This document shows positions 25,066 through 36,890 of a DNA stretch of 64,000 bases, one piece after another. Location: assembly GCA_018340805.1 (NCBI GenBank), contig JACMZG010000008.1, forward strand, positions 20,725,898 to 20,789,897, in the 5' to 3' direction. Each line of letters opens with the position of its first letter. The first letter of the stretch is position 1. Made by a program: the position numbers and the translations under genes. The notes under the pieces are model-generated. The model was given only the letters and a program-made list of their open reading frames with translations. It had not been told where the DNA came from and did not search any database. This stretch comes from Microvelia longipes (Eukaryota > Arthropoda > Insecta > Hemiptera > Veliidae).

Positions 25066-25618
25066 GAAAGAGTTGGACAGGGTCCAGTGTGTGACCCCGC
25101 TAAATGGCTGTAAGATAGAGTTAGACGGGGTTCAGTCCGTTCCTCCTCTAAACGGTTGTAGGATAGAGTTGGATAGGGTTCAGTCCGTGACCTTGCTAAA
25201 TGTCTGTAGGATTCAGCTTGTGCTTTCTTTAAACGTCCATAAGATACAGTTGGATAGAGTTCAGCCTGTGCCTTTTCTAAACATCCATAGGATACAGTTG
25301 GATAGGGTTCAGCCTATGGCTCCTCTAAACGTCCATAGGATAAAGTTGGACAGGTTTCAGCTCGTGCCTCCTCTAAACGTCCATAGGATAAAGTTGGACA
25401 GGTTTCAGCTCGTGCCTCCTCTAAACGTTCATAGGATGCAGTTGGACAGGTTTCAGCTCGTGCCTCCTCTAAACGTCCATAGGATGCAGTTGGACAGGTT
25501 TCAGCCTGTGCCTCCTCTAAACGTCCATAGAATATAGTTGGATAGGGTTCAGCTCGTGCCTCCTCTAAATGTCCATAGAATATAGTTGGGCAGGTTTCAG
25601 CTCGAGCCTCCCTGGTCA
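25066..25618. repeat. 48-bp minisatellite, about 12 copies
   Basis: The monomer runs AAGTTGGACAGGTTTCAGCT, CGTGCCTCCTCTAAACGTCC, ATAGGAT. The left copies are more diverged and the right copies nearly identical, as expected if the array grew at one side. As 48 is divisible by three, 16-residue repeats stay open on both strands (plus strand 25073-25537, minus 25619-25314). Both frames begin without ATG and are probably not genes. Confidence 0.9.
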
Positions 25619-26227
25619 TAAACTAAACGTAGCCACAGATGTATCATTCTGTATTACATATAAGCCTTCTTATACTTGATACTTAATTTTTCTCTCGATA
25701 ATTTTTTTCTAAACCATAATTTCGTTTATTTACTATTTAATCTTAGTGTACGTAATTTAATAATCAAAATAAAATAGATATCAAAATTAATTTGTACTTT
25801 TTACTGCACTAATGGTAATAATCATTAATTTTCATAATGAGACTATTGATGATGAAACCATTAGTGCTAATTTTCAGTGAGAGAACTTCATTTCGGACTT
25901 TGCCTTTTATCATTAACTCACAGGTTTTTTTTATGACTAAGATGTAAGTAATGAAGTGAAGAATTAGGAGCCTCTCTGGCACCATATAGAGGTGTCTGCC
26001 TTAGTGCTTACTTAATAGTTATTTTTAACAATTTTTCAAATTATTAAACTTGATGTACTAATTTATTATTTAATTTGTTTAATAATCTTATGTCTATTCT
26101 TTTTGAAGAAGTTAAGATAGTATGTCGTCGTGCTTTTTGACTTCTTGGGAATAAAGTTATAGTTAAAAGTGTTATTCTGGTGTGCGAATCCTAGTCATGA
26201 CGGGTTTGTTTCATTTACTTATTGGTA

Positions 26228-26231
<4 letters not shown>
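25619..26231. other. AT-rich DNA, nothing recognised
   Basis: A short imperfect inverted repeat, CACTAATGGTAATAATCATT/GATGATGAAACCATTAGTG, lies at 25807-25875. No gene is supported. Confidence 0.45.

Positions 26232-26306
<75 letters not shown>
26232..26306. repeat. (TA)n microsatellite
   Basis: Pure TA tract directly upstream of the SINE. Confidence 0.95.
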
Positions 26307-26308
<2 letters not shown>

Positions 26309-26318
26309 GTTAATAGAA

Positions 26319-26560
26319 GTCACCCGTGGTGTAGTGGTTAAGGTACACGGCCATTACACAGAACGAATAGACTTTAAACTTCCGAGTTTATTTAGTCATG
26401 GGTTCAATCCCAGCACGGGCCTCTGGGATTTTTATGAGAGGGATAAAAATTCTGCGTACCACGTCCTTCAGAAGGGACGTAAAGCCGGTGATCTCGAGCC
26501 TGTGCGTTGTCAGGTACTCGTTAAAGATCCCTTACCCTAAATGAAACTGGATATAGGCAC
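26319..26560 (+). mobile_element. tRNA-derived SINE
   Basis: The head has an RNA polymerase III A-box-like TGGTGTAGTGGTTAAGG (26327-26343) and a B-box-like GGGTTCAATCC (26400-26410). CCCGTG (26323) and CACGGG (26414) can pair as an acceptor stem, and T-arm pairing GGG/CCC is present. The distance between them is longer than in a tRNA, so the head is tRNA-related and not a functional tRNA. The body contains GAAGGGACGTAAAGCCGGTG and ACTCGTTAAAGATCCC. From memory this resembles the conserved GGACGTTAAA..CGTTAAAGA central domain of several invertebrate SINE families, but that was not checked. The 3' limit is uncertain. Confidence 0.75.
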
Positions 26561-26944
26561 AATTTAGGACCCTCATAGTAGATTCATTATAATACTATAG
26601 TGTGTCTGCCTTGTAGTTTCAAGTGTATGGAGGTTTGGTTTAACAGCAAGGGCACGTGTTGTTCCTAGTTTTCACTAGACTATAAGTGTCAGTGAAAATA
26701 TGTATAATTGCTTGAAAAGCATGAGAGAAACCATAGAAATTCACGGCTCTTTAGTCTAGATTAGATGAAATATACCTACACTTGAAATTAAAAGGAGTAG
26801 AACACTATCTTAGGGAGCTGGCGAAAAGGGCCCAACCACGTGGCCTACTTGCCTGGTAGTTACTACCACTCCCCCTCCCCATATTACTACTACATAATTA
26901 GTTAATAGTTTTAATAAATTAGACATTATGTTTGATTTGTATGC
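26561..26944. other. Possible SINE tail and unclassified DNA
   Basis: No gene is supported. The SINE may extend further right than the limit given. A GC-richer patch at 26815-26885 is unclassified. Confidence 0.35.
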
Positions 26945-27130
26945 TGTTTTGTCTCTTTAAACAAAGAAAGAATTATACGTCAAACAAACACATTGACACA
27001 CACACACCCACATAGAATGGCAAAGATTATGATGAAAACTATTCAGAGTCATCATAAAAGTGATGAAATCCCCGTTTTGTGTTTTTATGGTGAACACAAT
27101 TACATTTTCCCATTTAGGTATTTAGGAAAG
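26945..27130 (+). repeat. Dispersed repeat family B copy, diverged
   Basis: Order of blocks: CA-rich tract, GATGAAA..CCCCGTTTT, TTTTTATGGTGAACACAATT, CATTTTCCCATTTAGGTA. It is more diverged than the copy at 24785-25015. Confidence 0.5.
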
Positions 27131-27734
27131 CATACAATATAGATGAGTGAATACATAAACACTCAAAATAGGATGAATTTGATTGGATTGGTACTGAAAC
27201 GTAGATGTAATGAAATTTAGTTTCATTTCATTTAGTCAAGTTTGAAGTTTGCGTTAACAGTTTTTACGACCTATAAAATTTCAATGCTGCTTTCATGATG
27301 AAAACACATCATATTGTTTAAGAGTCATAATAAAACTGACCATGTTTTCGTGTATTTCATAGCGTTAAAAATTTCCTCGATTTAGACTTTTATTATCTAT
27401 GGTCCGTTATTTATAAAACGGTTTTGATGTTGTTTGAGTTCTAGCTTATCGTAAACTTTGGAAAAATTAGAGTGATCAGTATCTTGAAGCTATAACATCA
27501 TGGAAATATGAGGTGGAGGTTAGAACTTGAAACTTGAACATGACACGTACTTTAAGTACCTCAGGACTTTATAAAATAACTATTTATTGGCAACTTGAAA
27601 TATATCTTCCATGCTAATTTTATCACTATTATTGTGGATTCGAGGGGCGATTATATTTTAGGATATGACCCGATCAGTCTTATTTACCGTTTCAGCTTAT
27701 GAGGGTATAATCATAATGGATATTTCACATCAAA
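27131..27734. other. AT-rich DNA, nothing recognised
   Basis: No supported gene or repeat. Confidence 0.45.
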
Positions 27735-27950
27735 CATCAAATTGTCTATTAAACGTTACTTGGATGTTTAATGTTCACTGAATACTTACGCAGTGAACAT
27801 CAAACATTAAAATGGTCTTTAAACATCAATGATTTCCGGCATAAACACCAATGTCCCCGACATTAAACATCTAAGTGCTCACTGAACATCAAAATGCCCT
27901 GTGACCATCAAAAATAAAATTGTCATAAAATATGTAAATGTCTATTGAAT
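27735..27950. repeat. Degenerate AACATCAAA-type tandem repeat
   Basis: Roughly 25-35-bp units built on AACATCAAAATG, ATTAAACAT and GTCTTTAAACATCAA. Periodicity is loose, consistent with an old array. Confidence 0.6.
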
Positions 27951-28144
27951 CAGAACGGTTCAATATTGTTAATTTCAGTTTGGAATCGGACTAAGTGTTT
28001 GTAGCTACAACGTACGATAGAAACCTCGTCTCTCCTTTCAAAATCACAAATTTTATACATTAAGCGTCTCACTATCTTGAGTTCTGTCCAATGTTTAAAC
28101 TCATTAACACAACTTCTTTTTTGGCACATAAGGCCATAAAAAGT

Positions 28145-28312
28145 AAGATAATACGATAATAAACTCCGTAGGCTTCCGCGGTTATTGTGATGAATATTTA
28201 GGTCTTCCGGCGATGACCGCGTCAATGTAGATGAAGAATCCGACGTTTCGCTTCCACTGTGGGAGACATCTTCAGGGATGTAGGGCATCATGGATAGAAA
28301 CACAATGCTCTA
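28145..28312 (-). repeat. Repeat family C, single copy
   Basis: Single-arm homologue of the 3727-3982 palindrome. On the plus strand it has GGCTTCCGCGGTTATTGT, TAGGTCTTCCGG, GAATCCGACGTTTCGCTTCC, AGACATCTTCAGG and CATGGATAGAAAC. It covers most of a 117-codon minus-strand frame (28303-27950), which is therefore repeat-derived. Confidence 0.8.
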
Positions 28313-28609
28313 TAAAGCTGAGTTCAGATTTCAATGTCGTAGTGTAGATCCTAAACAGAATAAACTTAAGGCATGGATTTATAACATTTTTGATCAAAAT
28401 GTAGGTAATTCAGTTAAATTAATTATTAAAGGCACTGATATTTAACAGTTTGAATACAACCTTAGATATTTTTTGTTAAAATAATTTTACCTTTGGCATT
28501 CAACATTTTAGTTACAATGCTTTTAAAAGCTTTGTTAAATGTTTAATATCATTTCGGTTATAACCGTTAATATTTCAAATCCTGATCAAAATTATCTTGT
28601 TTTAATCCT
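28313..28609. other. AT-rich DNA, nothing recognised
   Basis: No gene or matched repeat seen. Confidence 0.45.
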
Positions 28610-29150
28610 GTTTTTTCTGTTACTGGAGCTGTTTTTGTACCAAGTTTAATTTCAATCAGTTCCCTCTCATTTAGGAACTGATTTTATCTTAATTAGTTCT
28701 TTTTCTTGTAGGACGTGATTTTTGTTCAAAGTTGTATCTGAATCAGTTAGTTCGTCCTCTTACAGGAACTGATTTTTGTACCAATATAAATTTTAATCAG
28801 TTTTTCTACTTGCAGGACTTCATTTTTGGCCCAATTTGTACCTTCATCAGTTATTTCATCCTCTTTTAGGACCTGATTTTTGTACCAAGTTTCATCTTAA
28901 TCAGTCAGTTCTTTCTCTCACAGGACCTGAATTTTGTATCAAGTTTTATCTTTAAAACTGAATTTGATTTCTGTTTGAAGTCTCATCATAATCTGTTTTT
29001 CCTCCTGCTTGACCTGATCTGTGAACCATGTTCTTTATTAGTTTAATCTCCAACAGGACCTAATTTTTGTACCAAGTATCATCTTAATTTGTTTTTTCCA
29101 CAACAGGGTCTGCTTTTTATACCAATTTTCATCTTAATCAGTTCACTTAT
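28610..29150. repeat. Degenerate ~58-bp satellite-like array, about 9 units
   Basis: Units have the form TTTTTGTACCAAGTTTCATC, TTAATCAGTT, TTCTYCTCTYACAGGACCTG. Several units have lost segments. The AAGTTTCATCTT word resembles the head of family B (AAAGTTTCAACTTTCTAGC), so the array may have arisen from such a copy. Confidence 0.75.
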
Positions 29151-29885
29151 TTATTCTTAGTAGGCATGGTAACAATTCTAGAAAACTTGAAAGTTAAATT
29201 AAAATAAATAAAGGTAGACATGGTAAAATATGGAATAGATGTGCGTCTGGTTGTCATGGTGATTATTATCTTGTTTCCTGTCGTAAACCATCTTCTTATT
29301 TATTTATTCACCCCAGGTACTCTTTTTCTTATATACAAGATTTTTTTTTTTAATATTCTTATATTTTATATTAAAAATCTTTTAGAATAAAGGAATGCAT
29401 TTGATTGTTCCCTTTAATACGGATTTAATTACCTTAAGGTTGTAGACCACTATAAGCATACTTCTATGTGCTATTGGAGCACAGATATCACTTATTCACG
29501 TACATGACATAGCTGAAAGGTAGATGAATTGTTCATATTCACCATCCAGAACAAGCCACAACAATCTGGGGATATTTAAAGCATTGCTGTCAAGCATAGA
29601 GGTTATAAGCACTTTGGACCACTCGGCTGTTTTACAATCTTTGGAGCTTTATAATCTGTTGTACTAAAAGATTAAATTTCTTAACTTTGCTCGTTAAAAA
29701 TACAGTGATAGGTAAACGATTTCACCTTGGTGGTGAATTTTCATAAAATAATGGCTTTTATTAGGTTTTTAACTCTCAGATTTTTGCCATCATCAAAATG
29801 ACAAAACTCTGCCCATAATGAAATTTCTTAAATTTTTCTATCAGGTTTATGAATGTTACAATTTAAATTACTGATCACTGGTAAT

Positions 29886-29886
<1 letters not shown>
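29151..29886. other. AT-rich DNA, nothing recognised
   Basis: No supported coding or repeat feature. Confidence 0.45.
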
Positions 29887-29959
<73 letters not shown>

Positions 29960-29960
29960 A
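29887..29960. repeat. (TA)n microsatellite
   Basis: TA repeats with two phase breaks. Confidence 0.95.
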
Positions 29961-30308
29961 CAGAATTTGTGTCCTAGACGTTTTTTATGGTACGAAAATT
30001 ACCTTGTTAATGTCCCGAACTCTATTGTTTATGAAATATGTGTGACGTCATTAACCCACTAAAATCACACCACATACATTTTAAAAAATTACCCACATAC
30101 AAATAGTGTTTCCATTGAGCAATTTATTACTAAATATAGTTTCATTGTATTATCAGTCTGAGTTCTGGTTTTATTGATTGACATATATATGTTAAGCAAA
30201 ACATGTCATTAATTGACATGTTTACATTAATTAAAAATTCGCTTATAACGTGGCAGTATGTCACTCATATATAAGCCAGTAATTTGACGAACTGATAAAG
30301 TACTACGT

Positions 30309-30351
30309 AACTACTCTGACGGCAGAGTAGTTAAGAGGCTATAGGCCTCTT
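30309..30351. repeat. Two back-to-back perfect hairpins followed by T-rich DNA
   Basis: AACTACTCTG/ACGG/CAGAGTAGTT is directly followed by AAGAGGC/TATAG/GCCTCTT, then GTTTTTACTTTT. The pair has no spacer. The layout looks like a structured RNA 3' end or a small mobile element terminus. Nothing nearby shows transcription. Confidence 0.7.
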
Positions 30352-30419
30352 GTTTTTACTTTTATCGAATTTTTAATTTCTTTGGTGACATTGCAAAATA
30401 GATTAACGAAATCGATAAA

Positions 30420-30655
30420 TTGGCATTTTCCGGCCAACATATCTAAACCTAATGTTTAAATATTGCGCATAAGTTTTAAGTCTTTAGCATACATAAAAAC
30501 GGGAGTTATGCGTGACACACTAACACAGAGACAAATAGACAGACAGCATTATCAAAACTACGCAGATATTATAGATATACCAGAAAGAAATAATTTTAAT
30601 AAATTCTTGGTTTAAGATTATCATGTTGACACAATAATTTTCCTATCACTTTTGG
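30420..30655 (+). repeat. Dispersed repeat family B copy
   Basis: Contains GGGAGTTATGCGTGACACAC and ACAGACAGCATTATCAAAA, matching GAGTTATGCGTGACAAAGAC and ACAGACAGACAGCATAAT at 24844-24890. It ends in ATTTTCCTATCAC. Confidence 0.6.
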
Positions 30656-31179
30656 TTGTCGGTGAAGAAAATTTAAAATTAAAATCCGGTTCATTCACGT
30701 CTATAAAGAAATAATGTTGAACAAAAATTTGTAGCATTCAGGTATCGAACATACTGTCGCTACAAATTTCTCTACTTTCTACCAAGGTGAAACTGTATTT
30801 TACCACATATTTGGTAGGTTTTCGTTGAAATGGTAGCCACATGTTGCGAGTATATGGGTATGTTTTTTAGAAGCTCACATATTATTCCGTTTCCTAGGTT
30901 AGTTGTAATTATTTTCAACTCTGCGTTCCCATGAATCAAGTTATCTTTTCATTACTTAGCGAATTATCAATTATTAGGATGGGTTTTGAATGTAAGTCAG
31001 ACTACGAGGCAAGACTACCTGCAATTATCACAACCCGCACTGAGGACTAATAACAGGCAAGGGGCTCAATTACACTGTCTGAAGAACAAACAGTGTAATC
31101 AATTTACTACTTTTTAGAAGGAATTCATTGTTCGAATTCAAGGCAATTTTTTAAAAAAATTAAATATGAAATATTAATA

Positions 31180-31325
31180 ACTGCGCAGGCTTCCGTGGTT
31201 ATTGTCTTGAAGATTAGGTATTCTGGTGGTGACCACGTCAAATGTAGATGAAGAATCCGACGTTTCCTTCCACTGGGAGGCATCTTCAGGGATGTAGGAC
31301 ATCATGGATAGAAACGCAACGCAAA
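31180..31325 (-). repeat. Repeat family C, single copy
   Basis: On the plus strand it has GCAGGCTTCCGTGGTTATTG, GGTGGTGACCACGTCAAATG, GAATCCGACGTTT, GGAGGCATCTTCAGGGATGT and CATCATGGATAGAAACGCAA. It is similar to 28145-28312 with small deletions (CCACTGGGAGG). Confidence 0.8.
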
Positions 31326-33256
31326 CAAAAAAAAAGGCAGTTTCAGTTCAGTTTTTTATCTGAGTAAAAGGTATTACATCTTGACTACCCAATATCTTCA
31401 ACTTACTTGGATTATTTCCCTTAAGTACAATAAACACTTAGCTATTGTTATAGGATTGAGGCATAATTTATTACGAAACATACTTGTAGTAATTAACTCG
31501 TTTGAAATATTTTGCCCATGGGTGAGTGGCATGGCGGAAGTCGGATATAAGTTTCTACTTTTGCTAAATGACTTTTTTCATGAATTGCTTAATTCATGTG
31601 TTTATGGTGCATTAGACTATCATTGTAAATGTTATGTATGATATTTTTAAACTTAATTTGTTTTTCGCACGAGCAAAATTCTCCAAGGTGTAAACTTATC
31701 AAAATAAAGTCCCAACAAACTTAACGGAGAAAGTACTGACATTTAAACTGATTATTTTCGCTCTAACGCCCTATTGACTTTACGCCACGACTTGGCCATA
31801 GATTATTATTCAAATTATATTTTTAAGACACAATTATGTGAAATTTGTGTTTTAACGCTCTCAAGGGTATTTAAAGCGGAGTTTTTCTTCGCTATAATAA
31901 GACACGAATATAACCTTATTTTGTTTATAATGATTGCAATTATTATCTTATTAAATTATGGGGTTTTCATGTAAAAAATAACATTAAAATGATGTGTTAT
32001 TAGATTATGTATGTATTTTAAACTATAATCTTTGTGCTATACTTAATCAAAGTTTCGATTAAAATCAATGATTTGTGTTCAATAAAAAATGTTATGTGGT
32101 ATAAGTTAATTACGTAGCAAGCTCACTAGCGAGTACACAAAGAATATAATGTTTATCTACTTCTTGCTCTTCATCGTACAATTTTGTTGATTGTCACTGT
32201 AAATGTCATTTTTCTCTTTAAGGAACTTAAGTAGCAACATATTGCATAGCAGACCAAAAGTCAGATTGTTATTTCCATTGATTAAATTTGTAATCGATAT
32301 GGTGCCTACTTTTGTCTGTTAAACTACACTTCATTAAATTCTATTACCATTAACTATTTAAAACTTGTTTTAATAGTGTCTGCGTTAAGTATGCCATACC
32401 GCAATTCATTTAAGTAAGGTTGATGAAACCTGGGTAGTTACAGATTGCGGGCTGAGAAATAAATGTACCCAGGTTTACGCGTTTCACGCTTACGAAATTA
32501 TTATGTCTCTTATTAAAAAAATTTAATAAATCCATAATAAACTCTCAAGTTTCAGTGTGAGTAGTGTTATTTATTTATACAAAACATAACAATTAACATT
32601 ATGTTATTTTTTGGGAAATGAATAATAGTGAACAGTATGAAATATAGGTAGTAGATAAAATTTAATATACAACACAAAGGTAATATTTCAACTCTCGGTT
32701 TACTTTTGGTCCCTCAGCTTTGTCTTGGTTACTAAAACCATAATTTACTTCCTCGGTTATCCTCGGTAGCTGCTGTCTGCTTGCTAATCTCTTGGTCTTA
32801 CTACCTCGGGATCTACCAACGTTTTCTGCTTCAGATAAAACTTTACCTCGAGTTGTAAAACTTCCTTCCCCCCCGTACTAGTTTTGTAAATATCTATTTT
32901 ACTAATGACTTTAAACAAGACGCCATACAGTAAGTGTATAAGTGGGACAATTTGAAAGAAATTTTAATTAGTCTGTATGATTAGATGTAACTTTAAATAT
33001 TCACAGTGGAAGAATCATTATCTTTGTAGTTGCTATATTGTCTAGATATGACGTTCGGCATTTTACTGTTTAAGTAAGTAATAGGGAGGGGAAATGGTTC
33101 CCAAGTAATAAGCCTTTCAAATTATCCTTTTTAGTGCCTTTACTGCCCTCTTCTTGTTCGTAATTTTAGAAATATTTTAGTACTTGCTTTTCTTTAAACA
33201 TGAAGTAGCTAGAGAATTAAAAAATAGTCAAAGTTATACTGATAAATCAAGGAACT
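31326..33256. other. Long AT-rich stretch without recognised genes
   Basis: Open frames at 31381-31641 and 31774-31974 are short, AT-driven and match nothing I know. 32685-32850 contains repeated CCTCGG words (TTCCTCGGTTATCCTCGGTA) but no protein match. Confidence 0.4.
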
Positions 33257-33748
33257 GTGCATATTATTAAAACAATATGCCTCTCAAAGGACACAGAAAA
33301 CTCACTTCCAACACGCTTTACTCGTTCTCAAAATTTTGAGTTGAATGTTTGGGTGGAGTATAATTTACTTTGTACGAGCTTCACTCGCTTTCAGGATTTG
33401 GAGGTTATTAGAAGTTGTAATGTACATATTGACCAACCTCACTTAACAAAGCATGCACGATCCATCGCGCCAATACTCCATGTAGACAAAGATTCAATCC
33501 CTTATAACATGGAGCTAAGAGTCTACCTCATATTCAACTCAGAATTGAATCCCTCGTGTAGATGTTGTAAATGTCATTTTACAACACCCATCACTGTTTA
33601 TATTTTGTGTTGTTTAGGAAGATTTGTAGAAGCCTTTCTCTCTGTTGAAACCTTAAATAAGGAAGTAAAAATTGTATTCGCACCCATTATCTGCATAATT
33701 ACACATGCATTTTATCCAATGCACTTAAAAATTAACCAACTTAATTAA
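33257..33748 (+). other. 163-codon open frame, probably not a gene
   Basis: This is the longest open frame outside the retroelement and the satellites. It begins with GTG. Its first third is made of two spaced motif F relatives (ACACGCTTTACTCGTTCTCA and GAGCTTCACTCGCTTTCAGG). No domain, signal peptide or family is recognisable. A cysteine cluster, PSCRCCKCHF, lies near residue 100. I treat it as a chance or repeat-derived frame. Confidence 0.2.
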
Positions 33749-34519
33749 AATAATTTCAGGACAAATCAGCCCAAAAACTGCAATTTTTTAAGGAGTGGCC
33801 AACTTAATTCGGACAACATACAATCACAATTTGATTTTTCGATCCAAATGACATAAAAACCAAGGTTGAATTACATCCCCTGGGGGCTTTCTCATGACCA
33901 ATCTGTATAATTAATCATATTATTACTGATTTTTACGAAATTCTGCGTTTCGAATTTTTTTAGTTCATTTTAACAATGATATTCAAATGTAAATTAGCTA
34001 AAAATTTGTAAATAAGTGTTAGGGGTTATCAAATGTGAATTAAAATAAAAATTAATGATCAATTAAACTACAATTTTGTTTTCAACAAAAGATTAATTTT
34101 CCAAGGTTTTTTGTAGAATTTTTCAATAATTGAAAGAACTTCCAATGATAACAAACAGCGATTTTTTCTTAAGAAATTCGCTAAAAAATCATTTATAATA
34201 ATCAATTTAAAAAAAGTATCATTTGAATGAATTTAAATGATGATTTAATTTGTAAAGCTTCTGTTTGTTGGTCGGATTGATTATTCAAGCCGCAGGGCAT
34301 TCTCTCATGTTTAAGTTTTACTTTGTGCTTCATTTGATTTTTAGATGTTTTGTTCTAAAAAATAAAAATATGAAAATTACATTCTTCCCGAATTTTACAC
34401 TTTGTAAAACACGTCTCACCCTAATTGTCACTATGTATAGGTCTCAGGATGCTAAAGCTTTTGTCAACAAGCGCCCGTCGCCACGCGCGTTAAATTTATG
34501 ATTGGCACAGCCAGCCAGT
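33749..34519. other. AT-rich DNA, nothing recognised
   Basis: A short frame at 34265-34501 has no recognisable similarity. No repeat was matched. Confidence 0.4.
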
Positions 34520-34895
34520 GCTGCCCGGAAAATGATTACTGCTTAATTTTATTTCCAAGATAGGACAAGCTGGCCGTAATCATGTCTTTGAGGAGGTTTT
34601 ACAGAAAATTAATTCACCATTATTGGGTATGGGTTTTTACCTTGCCTCTATGGACTACTGTTTAGTCTATCCATACAAGCCACAGGTTGTCCAACACTGC
34701 TTGTTGTTTTTACCATGCAAGTCCTGTATTGATCCTTAATCCAATTTATTTAGCAAGTTAGCCAAAATCCTACCGATATAATCTGCAACTTCATCAAAAA
34801 ACTTTCAAATATATCTTCTGTAAAACCTGTTCAATAATAATAATATTGATTATTCTTTAAGATGTATTAAACAGAAATGAAACCAGATTTGATAG
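34520..34895 (+). repeat. Dispersed repeat family G, copy 1 (uninterrupted)
   Basis: Shares with 38445-38643 plus 39333-39480 the blocks TTTTACAGAAAAT, CACCATTATTG, TCTGTAAAAC, CCTTAATCCAAT, TTTATTTAGCAAGTTAGCCA and CCTACCGATATAA. It serves as the empty-site reference for the insertion in copy 2. Confidence 0.8.
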
Positions 34896-35579
34896 ATTAC
34901 ATTCTCAAATGAATAAAATACATTTTATACATTTTTAAAATTAAAATAAATAAGCTTTTCTCGTCTTGCTTCTCGCAAATAACGAGATTTTATTACGGAT
35001 CGTGATTTTCTGCAAATTAAAAATCATCAAGTGCAAGAATACGTATCTCTATTTACTAAAGCCGGAGTTATTTCTTAATATAAATGGTATCTTGTCCGGA
35101 TTTTCAAATAAAATTCTTCCTTTCAGTTCGATTATTTTAAATCTTTTAAATTGATCAGAAAAAGTATTTTACCAATAAAAAAATCACCAAATCGTGCAAA
35201 ATAAAATGTTTAATAAACTTGAATATTTTATTTTTTAAAAATATATAGTCGATGATAATAAAATATTGTTGAAAAAATTCGAACAAAAATTTAAAATAAA
35301 AATCAATTTGTTTGGATGCAAGAAATATTTATTATTTTCAATCTTATTGAACTCGATTTGACTACAAGCCAAGTCAACTCTTTTCGAGATCCCCTGTGAA
35401 CCGATTAGATATAATAATTAAAGTTTTTTATTACTTTTGTTTTTAAAATTGTATTTAAAATTATTTCATCGAGCTAATTGAATTAAATGTCAAATAAATT
35501 TACTTCGTTTTAAATTGTATGAATTGAAACTTAATTTTAATTTCTAAGTAAGTGTTCACCTGAAGTATTAATTATAATA
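34896..35579. other. Very AT-rich DNA, nothing recognised
   Basis: No supported feature. Confidence 0.45.
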
Positions 35580-35960
35580 TTAGTTTGTCTAAGGAAGTAG
35601 CCCGTTGTTCATAAAGATCTCGACTGGCCAGATTGAGTTAATCATCCTTAGAATCTGTTCAAGCATGCTCAAGGCCTCTTGAGCTGTGGGGCTCTTTTAA
35701 TAAAAAATAATAAATAAACTCTTAAATGCGTTCTGAGGCCCTTTAAGAGAATTTGTAAAATCTTGACTACTTCCCAGGGCTCTTTTGGGAAACATTGTTT
35801 ATTTTAGTCGCTCCTGAGGATTGTTTTGAAATAAGTTTAGTCTTGGCCTCATCAAGAGGCCCTTTGAATGATTTATTCTTCTGTTCATCACTTTTTGGGG
35901 ATATTACCCTTAGTATTACCTCTGGTCCTTTACGAGGTCTAGGTTTGCCGAACGAGTAAA
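35580..35960. repeat. Degenerate GAGGCCCTTT-rich repeat region
   Basis: Words such as CTGAGGCCCTTTAAGAG, CAGGGCTCTTTTGGG, AAGAGGCCCTTTGAATGA and TGGTCCTTTACGAGGTCTAG recur at 40-90-bp spacing. Similar words occur at 62640-62760 and 63500-63900. This appears to be an old tandem or dispersed repeat. No protein was recognised. Confidence 0.5.
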
Positions 35961-36324
35961 TATTACCTGGGTGGCACTAAAACAGTCATTGTGTTTTAGA
36001 ATGAAACTTATGAGGTAAACATCTATTGCTATGTCCTTAAACTGCTCACTAAGACTTTTTGATTCTGCCAAGCTGCGCTTAAACTAAACTGTTCAACGTA
36101 ACATTTTCTACAAATGCTCTAAATAAAAAGTCAAAGTGGGTCTTTAACGAGCCTTTGTAATAAGTCCACTAAAGACACTTGCTACTCTGATAAACATTTG
36201 GGTCGCAGTTTAGGTATTAAAAATTAGTTTTACAATAGATGTAAATGTTAACTATTAAAATTTAACAAAGTTGATAGAATATTATCAACTTAACAAATTT
36301 ATGAGTATTTACCAAAGAAAAAAA

Positions 36325-36500
36325 ACGGGTATGAGACTCCTCGGAACTTTTAATCACCAAATCAGATTCGCTACGTTTATCCTCTCAACTTCGGATTCGC
36401 TACGGTTATACTTCTTAAATTTAAACTCGCTTCGCTCGTCCTCAGAATATATAGTTCGCCAAATTTTTACTGCTTTACACTGTTTTGCTCGTTTTGCTTA
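36325..36500 (+). repeat. Motif F cluster with leader
   Basis: GGGTATGAGACTCCTCGGAA is followed by at least three units: CAGATTCGCTACGTTTATCC, TTCGGATTCGCTACGGTTAT and AACTCGCTTCGCTCGTCCTC then AGAATATATAGTTCGCC. The layout matches 23075-23300. The short frame here comes from the repeat. Confidence 0.65.
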
Positions 36501-36774
36501 ATTATTACGGCCCTAAAAACCGTAGATATACTTTTTGCATTGAAAAGAAACTTAGTTATTTATTACTTAAAGGTATAAACATGTACCGAATTTTAGTTCA
36601 ATTAAATTAACTTCCGATTTTTTTTTGCAATTTTTTAAAAAAACGTATATAAGTCATTCAATAAGAAATAAACAAATGCTGATAATAGGATGAACCTTGG
36701 CACATATGTTGGTTTTATATATGACTACATGTGGGCTAATAACCCTATTTTAAAACCATTTAACGGCCAAGGTA

Positions 36775-36890
36775 GGTTTCTGGCCATTGATTGGTACTCT
36801 ATGTAAAGCAAACGGTTCACTCTCATTGGACAAAAATATGATACTTTTGTCAGATTTGTCTGACGCTTCTTGTAGTTAATAAAATGTTTT
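36775..36890 (+). repeat. Dispersed repeat family I, copy 1
   Basis: CAAGGTAGGTTTCTGGCCA, CTATGTAAAGCAAACGG, TCTCATTGGACAAAAAT and TTGTCTGACGCTTCTTGTAG match 38041-38190 in the same orientation. Confidence 0.7.

Noticed and set aside
25073..25537. 154-residue open frame with 16-residue repeats
   Set aside because: The 48-bp monomer is a multiple of three, so frames stay open on both strands by arithmetic. The frame has no ATG start and no recognised family.
26319..26420. Functional tRNA gene
   Set aside because: The spacing between the A- and B-box-like segments is too long for a tRNA cloverleaf, and a SINE body follows.
33257..33748. 163-codon open frame as a host gene
   Set aside because: It starts at GTG, its first third is made of motif F repeats, and no domain or splice context was seen.
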